From contig CAVUIU010000019.1 in the NCBI GenBank assembly GCA_963741615.1, positions 558,001 to 622,000 of the forward strand: a stretch of 64,000 nucleotides of DNA, read 5' to 3'. Below, in pieces: positions 9,598 to 18,437 of the stretch (the stretch's first letter is position 1; each line of letters begins with the position of its first letter). Under the pieces are notes generated by a model. It saw only the letters and a program-made list of their open reading frames with translations, did no database searches and was not told where the DNA came from. This DNA comes from UBA9676 sp963741615 (GTDB lineage Bacteria > Actinomycetota > Actinomycetes > Streptosporangiales > Streptosporangiaceae). The position numbers and the translations under genes are program-made.

Positions 9598-10062
9598 ATG
9601 GGGATTATGCCGGAGGCGGTCGCAAGCTACGTTGACAGGGCAGTCGAGGCCATGGCGGACATCGTCGGCGACCTGGGTGACGGACTGGCCAACACCCGGC
9701 CCGGCCTGCCCGGCGCGAACTCGCCCTATGTGATCCTGCGGCACTGCCTGGGCGTCATGGAGTTCTGGGGCGGGCAGGTGGTGGCCGGCCGCGCGGTGGA
9801 GCGGGACCGGGACGCGGAGTTCCGTGCCTCCGGGCCGGTCGCCGACCTGATCGCCGCGTCGCAGGAGGCCCAGCGCCGGTTCCGGGCGGACATCGTCACC
9901 GCCGACCCGAAGGCCCGGCCCCGCGGCGGCGGCCATCCGACCACCGGGCCGGACGAACTCGAGTTCATCAGCCAGGGCCACGCTCTCCTGCACATCCTGG
10001 AAGAGGTCTGCCAGCATCTCGGGCAGATGGAGATCACCCGCGACCTGCTGCGCCAGCGGTAG
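9598..10062 (+). CDS. DinB-family (mycothiol-dependent transferase-like) protein
   Basis: A 154-aa helical protein. LRHCLGVMEFWGGQVV carries the first His of the DinB metal triad and the C-terminal ILEEVCQHLGQMEITRDLL carries the last, with the pattern H-x3-x-Q-H seen in DUF664/DinB_2 proteins. In actinobacteria this fold includes mycothiol- and bacillithiol-dependent S-transferases and maleylpyruvate isomerases; the substrate here is not deducible. ATG 9598 was chosen; another Met three codons later is possible. The stop codon falls inside the first unit of a short tandem repeat. Confidence 0.8.
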   Translation: MGIMPEAVASYVDRAVEAMADIVGDLGDGLANTRPGLPGANSPYVILRHCLGVMEFWGGQVVAGRAVERDRDAEFRASGPVADLIAASQEAQRRFRADIVTADPKARPRGGGHPTTGPDELEFISQGHALLHILEEVCQHLGQMEITRDLLRQR

Positions 10063-10150
10063 CGGGTGCGCCAGCCGTAGCGGGTGCGCGGGCGGTAGCG
10101 GTGCGCTGGCGGTAGCGGTGCGCGGGCGGTAGCGGGTGCGCGGGCGCCCG
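10051..10150. repeat. Imperfect tandem repeat, unit about 18 bp
   Basis: Five to six imperfect copies of a unit like GCGGGTGCGCGGGCGGTA follow each other directly, starting within the stop region of the DinB gene. The array lies between two convergent genes and could form stable secondary structure. No function is evident. Confidence 0.8.
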
Positions 10151-10168
10151 GCGGTACGCGGGCGGGCC

Positions 10169-11311
10169 TCAGGCCTGGCAGGCACCGGCCATCCGGCGCA
10201 CCGCGTCAGCGATCAGTGCGGGCGAGGTGCCGATGTTCAGCCGCACGAACCCGCTGCCCTGGCCGCCGAAGTCAGGGCCGGGGCTGACCGCGACCCGACC
10301 CCTGTCCAGGAACACCGCTGACGGGTCGTCGCCCAGCCCGAGCGCCCGGCAGTCCAGCCAGGCGAGGAAGCTGGCCTTCGGCGGCGCGTACCCGACCGCC
10401 GGCAGGTGCTCGCGCAGCAGGTCAGCCAGCAGTACCCGGTTCTCGTCCAGCTGGCCAAGGACCGCGTCCAGCCACGGCAGCCCGTCGGTGAAGGCGGCCA
10501 CCGACGCGAGCACGCCGAGGTGGGCGGCGAGCAGCGCCTCCCAGCGCTCCTCCAGCAGCGCCGCCCCGCGGTCCGAGCCGGCGACCGCGATGCCGCATTT
10601 GAGGCCGGGGATGTTCCACCCTTTCGACGCGGACGTGAAGATGAACGCCTGCCTGGTCATCTCGTGGTCCAGCGAGCCGAATGGCACGAAACGGGCACCG
10701 GGCAGCACCAGCGGGGCGTGGATCTCGTCGACCAGCAGCACGGCGCGGTGACGCTGGCACAGGCCGGCGACCATGTCCAGCTGCTCCGCCGACCACACGT
10801 TCCCGGTCGGGTTGTGCGGGCTGCACAGCAGGTAGGCGGCCGCACCCGGCTGGCTCAGCGCCGCCTCGATCGCGGCCGGGTCCAGGTCGTACCGGCCGGC
10901 TTCGTCGCGGGCGAGCGGCGCCTCGATGATCCGCCGCCCGTGGAAGCCGAACCGGAACCAGAACGGCGGGTACACCGGGGGGTTGATGACGATGCCCGAG
11001 CCGGGCGGGGTGACGGCATCGACCACCTCGGCGAGCCCGGTCATCACGTCCGGGATGGGATACACCCGGGCCGGGTCCACATCCCAGCCGAGCCGGCCGG
11101 CCGCGAACGCCGCGTACGCCTCACCCAGCATCCCTTTGTGCGCGTAACCGCAGTCACCGATGGCCAGCGCGGCGGTGACCGCCTGCGTGACCGGCGGGGC
11201 GAGGTCGAAGTCCATCTCCGCCACAAAGGCCGGCAGCACATCGGCCGGAAGAGTGCGCCACTTGAAGCTCGTGCGCAACCTCAGCCGCGGCAGCGAGCAC
11301 GCGCCGAGCAT
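10169..11311 (-). CDS. PatB/MalY-type PLP-dependent C-S lyase (aminotransferase fold)
   Basis: A 380-aa fold-type I PLP enzyme. The PLP lysine is in FTSASKGWNIPGLKCG, the MalY/PatB form of the active-site motif, and LLCSPHNPTGNVW and VDEIHAPLV are the cofactor-binding NPTG and DEIH motifs. The family cleaves cystathionine and related cysteine S-conjugates to pyruvate, ammonia and a thiol. ATG 11311 was picked because the sequence resembles family N-termini from LPRLRLRTSFKWR on; the frame extends 25 codons further. Its start faces the methyltransferase genes, so the region 11312-11459 probably holds divergent promoters. Confidence 0.9.
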   Translation of the reverse strand: MLGACSLPRLRLRTSFKWRTLPADVLPAFVAEMDFDLAPPVTQAVTAALAIGDCGYAHKGMLGEAYAAFAAGRLGWDVDPARVYPIPDVMTGLAEVVDAVTPPGSGIVINPPVYPPFWFRFGFHGRRIIEAPLARDEAGRYDLDPAAIEAALSQPGAAAYLLCSPHNPTGNVWSAEQLDMVAGLCQRHRAVLLVDEIHAPLVLPGARFVPFGSLDHEMTRQAFIFTSASKGWNIPGLKCGIAVAGSDRGAALLEERWEALLAAHLGVLASVAAFTDGLPWLDAVLGQLDENRVLLADLLREHLPAVGYAPPKASFLAWLDCRALGLGDDPSAVFLDRGRVAVSPGPDFGGQGSGFVRLNIGTSPALIADAVRRMAGACQA

Positions 11312-11459
11312 GGCATCCACCCGATGGATGTTAGCCCACCCGCTTAACCCACCAGGCCTGGCAGGTAGGTTTACCCCCCGATGCAACCGTTCTCGTGGTC
11401 TGTATCGTTATGCTGCGTTGAGTAATGGCGGGACAAAGGCAGTCGGGAGGCGGGCCCGG

Positions 11460-12284
11460 ATGACGGACAGGCCGCCGCGCGGCAAGAACCCGGGCAAACC
11501 ATCGCGGATCGACACTGGGACGGCGCACTCCGCGCGGGTCTACAACTACTGGCTGGGCGGGAAGGACAACTTTCCCGCCGACCGGGAAGCGGCGGAGGCG
11601 GCCATCGCCGCCAACCCCGGGATCGTCGCCGATGTCCGGGCCAACCGGGCCTTCCTCGCCCGGGTGGTGCGTTACCTGGTGACGGAGGCGGGCGTCCGGC
11701 AGTTCCTGGACATCGGCACCGGGCTGCCCACCGCGAACAACACCCACGAGGTGGCGCAGGAGAAAGCCCCGGAGTCGCGCATCGTCTATGTGGACAACGA
11801 CCCGATCGTGCTGAGCCACGCCCGCGCCCTGCTCACCAGCACTCCCGAGGGTGCCACCGCCTACCTCGACGCCGACCTGCGCGAGCCGGAGCTCATACTC
11901 AAGTCCGCGGCGCGCACCCTGGACTTCAGCCAGCCGATCGCCCTGATGATGCTGATCATCTTGCATCTGATCCCGGACGCCGAGCAGCCGGGGAAGATCG
12001 TGGCGAGGCTGATGAGCGCGCTCCCGGCGGGCAGCTACCTGGTGCTCGCCCACCCGGCCAGCGACATCCAGCCGGCCGCGATGGCCGAGATGACCCGGCG
12101 GGTGAACCAGCGCATGCGGGGCGCCGCGGCGACCATGCGCACCCGCGGCGAGGTCGCCGGCTTCTTCGACGGCCTGGAACTGATCGAGCCGGGAGTGGTC
12201 CAGCCACAGCAGTGGCGCCCCGATCCCATGACCGAGACGCCCGCGGAAGTGACGGCGTGGTGCGGCGTCGCGCGCAAGTCCTGA
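11460..12284 (+). CDS. SAM-dependent methyltransferase, DUF574 family (copy 1)
   Basis: A 274-aa protein of the DUF574 (PF04672) group, greatly expanded in actinomycetes. Visible landmarks are ARVYNYWLGGKDNFPADREA near the N-terminus, the SAM-binding glycine loop QFLDIGTGLPT and the acidic strand end RIVYVDNDPIVLSHARALL. The natural substrates of the family are unknown. ATG 11460 directly precedes the DRPPRGKNPGKPSRID segment usual for the family. The neighbouring gene 22 bases downstream is a close paralogue, so the pair arose by tandem duplication and is probably co-transcribed. Confidence 0.92.
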   Translation: MTDRPPRGKNPGKPSRIDTGTAHSARVYNYWLGGKDNFPADREAAEAAIAANPGIVADVRANRAFLARVVRYLVTEAGVRQFLDIGTGLPTANNTHEVAQEKAPESRIVYVDNDPIVLSHARALLTSTPEGATAYLDADLREPELILKSAARTLDFSQPIALMMLIILHLIPDAEQPGKIVARLMSALPAGSYLVLAHPASDIQPAAMAEMTRRVNQRMRGAAATMRTRGEVAGFFDGLELIEPGVVQPQQWRPDPMTETPAEVTAWCGVARKS

Positions 12285-12306
12285 TGTGCACCTGGAGGGA
12301 CGCCCC

Positions 12307-13125
12307 ATGACAGGGACCTGGTACAGCGGCACCCCGGGCCGCCAGGCCGAGATCGACACCTCGGTGGCCCACCCGGCCCGCGTCTACGACTACTGGCTGG
12401 GCGGCAAGGACAACTTCGCCGCCGACCGGGAGGCGGCGGAGCGGATCCTGGCGATCTCGCCCGGGCTCCGCTTCCGGGTGCGGGCGAACCGTGCCTTCCT
12501 CGTCCGGGTGGTGCGCTTCCTGGCGACCGAGTGCGGGATCCGTCAGTTCCTCGACATCGGCACCGGAATCCCCACGGCGAACAACACCCACGAGGTCGCC
12601 CAGGCGGCCGCGCCCACGTCGCGCGTCGTCTACGTCGACAACGACCCCATCGTGCTCGCACACGCCCGTGCCCTGCTCACCAGCGCCCCCGAGGGCGCGA
12701 CGGCCTACCTCGAAGCCGACCTCCGCGAACCGGATACCATCCTGGCGGCCGCGGCGCGCGCCCTGGACTTCCGCCAGCCGGTGGCCCTCATGCTCCTCGG
12801 TGTCCTGCACCTGGTCCAGGACGCCGAGGAGCCGTACCAGATCGTCGCCCGCTACATGGACGCCCTGCCGCCGGGCAGCTACCTGGCCATCTCGCACCCG
12901 GCCAGCGACATCAACGCCAACCAGGCCGAGGTGCAGAAGCGCTACAACGAGCGGGTGTCCACCCCCCAGACCCTGCGCAGTCATGCGCAGGTGTGCCGCT
13001 TCTTCGACGGCCTGCAACTGGTGCCGCCCGGGGTGGTGTACGTGCACACCTGGCGGGCCGACCCCGACGACGAGCCGCCGACCGAGGTGACCTCCGCGCA
13101 CGGCGGCGTCGCACGCAAGCCCTGA
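12307..13125 (+). CDS. SAM-dependent methyltransferase, DUF574 family (copy 2)
   Basis: A 272-aa paralogue of the upstream gene with the same landmarks in the same order: ARVYDYWLGGKDNFAADREA, QFLDIGTGIPTANNTHEVA and VVYVDNDPIVLAHARALL. Similarity covers the full length and is highest in the N-terminal half and SAM pocket. The C-terminal parts differ more (QTLRSHAQVCRFFDGLQLV here), so the two may differ in substrate. ATG 12307 follows GGAGGG at an ideal distance; an ATG at 12286 is also in frame but lacks such a site. Confidence 0.92.
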   Translation: MTGTWYSGTPGRQAEIDTSVAHPARVYDYWLGGKDNFAADREAAERILAISPGLRFRVRANRAFLVRVVRFLATECGIRQFLDIGTGIPTANNTHEVAQAAAPTSRVVYVDNDPIVLAHARALLTSAPEGATAYLEADLREPDTILAAAARALDFRQPVALMLLGVLHLVQDAEEPYQIVARYMDALPPGSYLAISHPASDINANQAEVQKRYNERVSTPQTLRSHAQVCRFFDGLQLVPPGVVYVHTWRADPDDEPPTEVTSAHGGVARKP

Positions 13126-13132
13126 GCCGCCG

Positions 13133-13783
13133 TTAGCGGATTTCCCCCGTCAGGTAGCGCTCCAGGGTCGGGCCGATCGCGGCGGCGAGGTCGTCGGTCC
13201 CGGCCCGGACGAGCGGATCGAGCTCGAGCACATACTTGGTGAGGGCGAGGCCGAGCACCTGGCTGGCGACCAGGGCGGCCCGGAACTGCGCGTCGGCGCC
13301 GGCTGGCCCCGGCGCCGCGGCCTGGGCTATCCGGCCCAGGATGGCCTCGGTGGCGAACTCGCGCAGCATGCCTGCCGCCTGCTCGCTGGTGACCGCGGAG
13401 CGGAGCATCCCCAGGAAGGTGGCACGCATCTCCGCCACGTCCCAGGCCCCGAGCACGGTGCGCAGCAGGTGCTCGCCCAGGTCCCGCCCGGGCTCGCCGG
13501 CGCCGGGAGCGAGCGCGGCGGCCACCAGCTCACCCGGGCTGAGCGGCAGCCGCATCGCCGCCGCGAACAGGCGCTCCTTGGTGCCGTAGAAGTGGTGCAC
13601 CAGGGCCGCGTCCACCCCCGCATCGGCCGCGATGGCCCGGATGGTCGCGCCGTCGTACCCGTAATCGCCGAACCGGGTCCGCGCGGCGGCCAGGATCGCC
13701 TCCCGGGTGCCGCTGTCGCCGCCACGGCGGCCGCTGCGCAGGCCGCGCCCCGGGCCCTGCGGCGCGGCGGGCCGCCCGGTCAC
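13133..13783 (-). CDS. TetR-family transcriptional regulator (CecR-like context)
   Basis: A 216-aa repressor-type protein. Residues about 25-70 form the TetR DNA-binding domain (REAILAAARTRFGDYGYDG, then VHHFYGTKERLFAAAM); the rest is an all-helical ligand-binding domain of normal size. It is the last gene of a four-gene operon with a split ABC exporter and overlaps the ATPase gene by four bases, so it very likely controls that exporter. In E. coli the TetR-type CecR (YbiH) sits beside ybhGFSR, a similar arrangement. A candidate operator is the pair of 16-bp repeats at 16949-16980. Confidence 0.9.
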   Translation of the reverse strand: MTGRPAAPQGPGRGLRSGRRGGDSGTREAILAAARTRFGDYGYDGATIRAIAADAGVDAALVHHFYGTKERLFAAAMRLPLSPGELVAAALAPGAGEPGRDLGEHLLRTVLGAWDVAEMRATFLGMLRSAVTSEQAAGMLREFATEAILGRIAQAAAPGPAGADAQFRAALVASQVLGLALTKYVLELDPLVRAGTDDLAAAIGPTLERYLTGEIR

Positions 13784-14685
13784 GCCGGCGCCCTCGCGCG
13801 GCTGGAGGCCAGCGTGAGCTGGAAGAAGCGCTCCTCCAGGGTGGCCGCCGCGTCGGTGACGGCAGCCTCGATGGTCCCGAGTGCGCGGCGGACGTCACCG
13901 GGCGCGGCGCCGGGCACCCGCAGCGTCCGCCCGACCAGCGCGACCGGCAGGCCGGCGGCTTCCAGGGCACCGAACGCCGGCGCCCACGACCCGGTCTCCA
14001 CTACCGTCACCCGGGCGTCGCCGATGATCTGGCCGGCCGTTCCCTCGGCGACGGTCCGGCCGTCGGCCATCACCATCAGCCGGTCGCACTCCCCCGCCTC
14101 ATCCATGTAGTGGGTCGTGACCAGGACGCCGACCCCGGCAACGGCGGCTTTCGCCACCGTCTCCCAGAGCCGGGCGCGGGCCAGCGGGTCCACCCCCGAT
14201 GTCGGCTCGTCCAGGATCAGCAGGTCGGGCCGGTGGGCCAGGGCCTGGGCGAACGCCGCGCTCCGCTGAACTCCCAGCGGCAGCGATCCCACGACCGTCG
14301 CCCCGAACGGGCGCAGCGAGTCCGGCAGGGCCCTGGCCACGGCCGCGCGGCTGCCGCCGCCGTCGGGCTTGGTGCCGAAGACCGCTGCCGAGAACGCCAG
14401 GTTCTCGGCGGGCGTGAGGTCGTCATACAGCCCGAGGCTCTGCGGAACGTACCCGATGCGCTGGCGGGTCCGCCGGGACGGCGCCTCCCCGAACAGGAGC
14501 ACCCGCCCGCCGGAGGTCGCCAGCAGCCCCAGCAGCATCCTGATCAGCGTCGTCTTCCCGGCGCCGTTCGCGCCGAGCAACCCGACCACCTCGCCCCGGC
14601 CGAGCCGCAGGTCGACCCCGTCCACGGCGACGAAGTGCCCGAACCGCCTGCTCACCCGGTCGCATTGCGCCAGCACGTCCGTCAT
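13780..14685 (-). CDS. ABC exporter ATPase, YbhF C-terminal-half type (degenerate signature motif)
   Basis: A 301-aa nucleotide-binding subunit. Walker A is canonical (GANGAGKTT, residues about 36-44) and Walker B reads LLILDEPTSGVDP. The signature motif is not LSGGQ but LPLGVQRSAAFAQAL. From memory, the second ATPase half of E. coli YbhF has the same LPLG form. Start and stop overlap the neighbouring genes by four bases (ATGA), a sign of translational coupling. Together with the next ATPase and the permease it should form an asymmetric ABC-2 exporter; the substrate is unknown. Confidence 0.92.
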   Translation of the reverse strand: MTDVLAQCDRVSRRFGHFVAVDGVDLRLGRGEVVGLLGANGAGKTTLIRMLLGLLATSGGRVLLFGEAPSRRTRQRIGYVPQSLGLYDDLTPAENLAFSAAVFGTKPDGGGSRAAVARALPDSLRPFGATVVGSLPLGVQRSAAFAQALAHRPDLLILDEPTSGVDPLARARLWETVAKAAVAGVGVLVTTHYMDEAGECDRLMVMADGRTVAEGTAGQIIGDARVTVVETGSWAPAFGALEAAGLPVALVGRTLRVPGAAPGDVRRALGTIEAAVTDAAATLEERFFQLTLASSRARAPA

Positions 14686-15653
14686 CGCTGGCCACCCCCT
14701 TCGCCCCGGCCGTTTCCGGCCCGGCCGCCGGCGAGCTCCCTGGCCAGGATCGCGACGGTCACCGCGTCCTGCAGGTCCGGCGCGAGCGGCTCGCCGGGCC
14801 CGTCATCCGGCTGGCCGGCCGGGTTCCATATCCGCCAGCGTCCGCCGCGCCGCCACGCCCGCCGTCCGGCCTCGCCGTCCGGCCGCCCGTCGCTGGCCCG
14901 CAGCGCGCCCGGCATCGACGCGACGATCTCCTGCGGTGTCCCCCTGGCCAGTTCCCGGCCGGCGTCGAGCGCGAGCACGTCGAAGGCGCGCTCTGCCTCG
15001 TCGAGATAGCTGGTCGCCAGTACCACGCCCGCGCCGTCGGCCGCGGCGCGGGCGATCAGCCACCACAGGTCGGCCCGGCTGACCGGATCCACGCCGGTGG
15101 TCGGCTCGTCCAGCACCAGCAGGTCGGGCTGGTGCAGCATCGAGGCGATGACACCGAGTTTCTGCCGCATGCCGCCGGACAGCTGCCCGGCGAGCCGGTC
15201 GCGGGCGCCGGCCAGGCCCGCCCGGTCGCACAACTCGTCGCCGCGCTGGCGGGCGACCGCCGCGGGCACCTGATAGGCGGCAGCACGGAAGGCCAGGTTC
15301 TCGGCCACCGACAGATCCGGATAGGTCCCCGATCCCGCGGACAGGTACCCGATCCGCCGTGGGGAGGGCAGCGCGACCCGGCCGCTGGTGACCGCGAGCG
15401 CGCCTGCCAGGCAGCGCAGCAGGGTGGTCCGGCCCGACCCGTCGCCACCCACGACCGCGCTCACCCGGCCGGGCACCACCCAGAAGGTGACGCGGTCGAG
15501 TGCCAGCTTGTCCCCGTACCTGACGGACACGTCCTCGGCTCCCCACCAGTCACCGGGGGCCGGGGGAGCCGGAGGAGCCGGGGGGGCCGCGGTAGCCGCG
15601 CCCGCCGGGTCCACGCCGTCCGGCTGGCCCGGTCCCGATGGCGGCGCGGTCAT
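14682..15653 (-). CDS. ABC exporter ATPase, YbhF N-terminal-half type (Walker A Lys replaced by Arg)
   Basis: A 323-aa nucleotide-binding subunit with a Pro/Ala-rich N-terminal leader of about 30 residues. The signature is canonical (LSGGMRQKLGVIASMLHQP) and so is Walker B (LLVLDEPTTGVDP), but Walker A reads GGDGSGRTT: the catalytic lysine is arginine, encoded by CGG. Its partner gene has the opposite defect, a normal Walker A and an abnormal signature. ATG 15653 was taken because it overlaps the permease stop by four bases; the frame itself is open for another 257 codons upstream, which is only antisense shadow of the permease. Confidence 0.9.
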   Translation of the reverse strand: MTAPPSGPGQPDGVDPAGAATAAPPAPPAPPAPGDWWGAEDVSVRYGDKLALDRVTFWVVPGRVSAVVGGDGSGRTTLLRCLAGALAVTSGRVALPSPRRIGYLSAGSGTYPDLSVAENLAFRAAAYQVPAAVARQRGDELCDRAGLAGARDRLAGQLSGGMRQKLGVIASMLHQPDLLVLDEPTTGVDPVSRADLWWLIARAAADGAGVVLATSYLDEAERAFDVLALDAGRELARGTPQEIVASMPGALRASDGRPDGEAGRRAWRRGGRWRIWNPAGQPDDGPGEPLAPDLQDAVTVAILARELAGGRAGNGRGEGGGQR

Positions 15654-16903
15654 CGCGTGCTCCCGGCGCTTCCCGCACCCCCCGCGCCGGGCGGCCCCGC
15701 GCTTCCCGCCCCGGGTGGCCCCGCCGGATCCGCTGGCCGGGCGGTGCCCGGCGCGTCGGCGTGGCCGCCCACGGGCGCGGCGCCGGCGCCTGCCGCCACC
15801 CCCGGCGGCACCTGTTCGGCGGGCGCGCCGCCGGATCTCCCGCGCGGCGCCGCGGGCGCGAGGAAGCGGCGGAACCGGAGGCTGGCCAGGGTGAACACGA
15901 TGAGCCCGAGCAGGGCGAGGAAGACGAAGGGCTGCCAGAGCGGGCCGATCGGCTCCGCCCGCAGCATCACCCCGCGGGAGATCTCGTTGAAGTAGGTCAG
16001 CGGCAGGATGTAGGAGATCCAGCGGACTCCGACCGCGATCGAGGACAGCGGGAAGATCAGCCCCGACAGCAACACCTGCGGCAGCATCACCATGACCGAC
16101 AGCTGAATGGCCTGGCCCTGGTTCTCCGACACGCTGGAGATGAGGACCCCGAGGCCGAGGGTGACGAACAGGAACAGGATGGCCCCGAGCGCGAACACGG
16201 CGTACGAACCGCGGAACGGGACGCCGAAGACCCCGACCCCCACCCCGACCACGATCGCGAGGTCGAGCGCGGCCACGCCGAAGTAGGGGGCTATCTTGCC
16301 CAGGAACACGTCCCGCGGACGCAACGGCATGACGGCCAGCTGCTCCAGCGTGCCGGACTGACGCTCGCGGACCACCCCGAGGCTGGTGATGATCGTCCCG
16401 ATGAACACCAGGACCACCCCGCACAGGCCGGGGATCATGATGTCAGCGGTCTTCAGCCCGGGGTTGTAAAGGACGCTCACCTCCGGCCGCTGGGCCGGGG
16501 CGCCCGCGGTGCCCGCGCTGGCGGCCGCCTTCTCCTGCACGGCGGCCAGGGCGGCCAGGGCGGTGCGGGCGGTGAACAGCTGGCTGCCGTCGATCAGGAC
16601 CTGCGTCGGCCCGCCGCCGGCGACCACCGCGATCGCGGCGCCGTTCCTGTTGTCGCGGATCTGGGTCTGGGCCCAGGCCCGGCCCTCATCCGGCGCGGCG
16701 GCCACCAGGTCGAAGGGCTTGCCGAGGCTGTGAACCAGGGCGGCTCCCCCCGGCCCGGCGGCCACGGTCGGGATCGTGGAGACGTCGAAGCTCGCCGCAT
16801 AGCCGAACACGATGAGCAGCAGCACCGGCATCACGATCATCATCGCCAGCGTGCGCCGGTCGCGCCGCAGCTGCCGGAACTCCTTGACGATCATCGCCCA
16901 CAT
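15650..16903 (-). CDS. ABC-2 type permease (YbhS/YbhR-like)
   Basis: A 417-aa membrane subunit. It has an N-terminal helix after MIVKEFRQLRRDRR, a large external loop (residues about 45-185), then five membrane segments, including VRERQSGTLEQLAVMPLRP, the coupling segment typical of ABC-2 permeases. A long Pro/Gly/Ala-rich tail follows the last helix. It is the first gene of the exporter operon, ahead of the two ATPases and the TetR gene, all joined by four-base overlaps. ATG 16903 has GGGGAG five bases upstream; a GTG two codons earlier would overlap that site. Confidence 0.92.
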   Translation of the reverse strand: MWAMIVKEFRQLRRDRRTLAMMIVMPVLLLIVFGYAASFDVSTIPTVAAGPGGAALVHSLGKPFDLVAAAPDEGRAWAQTQIRDNRNGAAIAVVAGGGPTQVLIDGSQLFTARTALAALAAVQEKAAASAGTAGAPAQRPEVSVLYNPGLKTADIMIPGLCGVVLVFIGTIITSLGVVRERQSGTLEQLAVMPLRPRDVFLGKIAPYFGVAALDLAIVVGVGVGVFGVPFRGSYAVFALGAILFLFVTLGLGVLISSVSENQGQAIQLSVMVMLPQVLLSGLIFPLSSIAVGVRWISYILPLTYFNEISRGVMLRAEPIGPLWQPFVFLALLGLIVFTLASLRFRRFLAPAAPRGRSGGAPAEQVPPGVAAGAGAAPVGGHADAPGTARPADPAGPPGAGSAGPPGAGGAGSAGSTR

Positions 16904-16948
16904 GCGCACTCCCCTCGTGCCGGGCGCCCGCCCGGCCAGAGCCGAATC

Positions 16949-16980
16949 TCAACGCATGTTGAATTCTACGCACGTTGAAT
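16949..16980. promoter_or_regulatory. Two tandem 16-bp repeats, probable TetR operator
   Basis: TCAACGCATGTTGAAT (16949-16964) is followed at once by TCTACGCACGTTGAAT (16965-16980); 14 of 16 positions agree. Each is partly palindromic around its centre (TCAAC against GTTGA). The pair lies 46 bases upstream of the first gene of the exporter operon, where a repressor would block transcription, and the operon encodes its own TetR protein. This is inference from position and symmetry. Confidence 0.6.
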
Positions 16981-17171
16981 TTCGCCCGTCAACCGTCACC
17001 GAACTTCCCCGACCGCCGCCGGACCCGCCGAAACCGGGCCTCACCGCAGGCAGGCGGGCACGGACCGGCGGGCAGGGAGCCTGCGGGAGCGCGGTGGGGC
17101 TGGCCGGGGGACGGCATATCTGATCGGATGGAGGCATGCCCCGCACGACGCGGCATCGCGGCCGGTGGACG

Positions 17172-18362
17172 ATGACCGACCGGATCGCGTCAGCCTGGCA
17201 CTACCTGCCGGTGGAAGTGCCAGCCGGATCATGCGGGCTGCAGGTGCGGCTGGAGTACGATCGGTCGGCCGCCGTGCTGGACCTGGGCTGCGCCGGCCCC
17301 GGCGGGTTCCGTGGCTGGTCGGGCGGCGCCCGGCAGTCGTTCGTGATCACCGCCGATGCGGCGACCCCCGGTTACCTGGGCGGTGAGCTGGAACCTGGCA
17401 CCTGGCAGGTGATCGTCGGTATCTACCAGCTGCCCCCCGGCGGGGTCGAGTACCTGCTGGAGGCGGAGGTGAGCAGCAGCACCGGCGAGCTCCTGCCGGA
17501 ACCGGTACCCGCGCCGCCGCCACCGTTGCCGCCCGGGGAAGGGCCACCGGCCCGGACCCTGCCGGCCCGGCCCGGCCGGCGCTGGCTCGCGGGCGACCTG
17601 CACACCCACACGGTGCATTCGGACGGGTCGCAGACCGTCCAGGAGCTGGCCCGTTTCGCCGTGGGCCTGGGGCTGGACTTCATCGCCGTCACCGATCACA
17701 ACACGGTCAGCCACCATCGTGAGCTTCCGGCCGCCGCGGCCCGGTATGGCATCACCCTGCTGCCCGGCCAGGAGGTCACCACCGCCGGCGGCCACGCTGG
17801 CGCGCTGGGCGACACCGGCTGGATCGACTTCCGCCTTCCCGCCGACTCCTGGCTGGAGCAGACCCAGCGGCACGGCGGACTGCTGTCGCTGAACCATCCC
17901 ATCGGCGGGCACGTGAGCTGGACCCTGCCCATGCGGGGGCGGCCGCCGCTCGTCGAGGTCTGGCACTGGAGCTGGCTCGACCCGCACTGGACCGCTCCCC
18001 TGGCCTGGTGGCTGGCGTGGGATCCGGGTGCGATCCCGGTCGGCGGCAGCGACTGGCACCGGCCGGGGTCCGATGCGCCGCCCGGGACGCCGACCACCTG
18101 GGTCGAGTGCGCCGGGGACGGGCCCGGTGCCGTGCTCGACGGCCTGCGCGGCGGGCGGGTGGCCATCTCCGCCCGGCGCGACGGCCCGGTCCTGCTGCAC
18201 GCCGGCGATGAGCTGATCGCAGTGGACGCGGAAGGGATGACCCTGGCCGGCCCGGACGGGCCGCGTGCGGTCGTTCGGCGGGCCCGGCAGAGCTTCCCGG
18301 CGGAGGCCGGCTATCACCGGCTGCTCTCCGGCACCGGTGCCACCGTCGCCCTCGCCCACTGA
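17172..18362 (+). CDS. PHP-domain metallohydrolase (CehA/McbA-like)
   Basis: A 396-aa protein. Residues about 1-110 form a beta-rich N-terminal domain; a Pro-rich linker follows, then the PHP domain with metal ligands in DLHTHTVHSDGS, AVTDHNTVSHH, LPGQEVTT, SLNHPIGGH and VGGSDWHRPG. PHP proteins hydrolyse phosphoesters or, in the CehA branch, carbamates; the actual substrate is unknown. ATG 17172 has GGTGG upstream; an ATG at 17136 is also in frame but has GGAGG only one base away, too close to serve it. Confidence 0.85.
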   Translation: MTDRIASAWHYLPVEVPAGSCGLQVRLEYDRSAAVLDLGCAGPGGFRGWSGGARQSFVITADAATPGYLGGELEPGTWQVIVGIYQLPPGGVEYLLEAEVSSSTGELLPEPVPAPPPPLPPGEGPPARTLPARPGRRWLAGDLHTHTVHSDGSQTVQELARFAVGLGLDFIAVTDHNTVSHHRELPAAAARYGITLLPGQEVTTAGGHAGALGDTGWIDFRLPADSWLEQTQRHGGLLSLNHPIGGHVSWTLPMRGRPPLVEVWHWSWLDPHWTAPLAWWLAWDPGAIPVGGSDWHRPGSDAPPGTPTTWVECAGDGPGAVLDGLRGGRVAISARRDGPVLLHAGDELIAVDAEGMTLAGPDGPRAVVRRARQSFPAEAGYHRLLSGTGATVALAH

Positions 18363-18437
18363 GGACCCAGCCGGCACCCGGCCAGTAGCCGGCCTCTGGT
18401 TCCCAGCTGTCTGGTGGCACCGCCGGATGGGAGTCCG

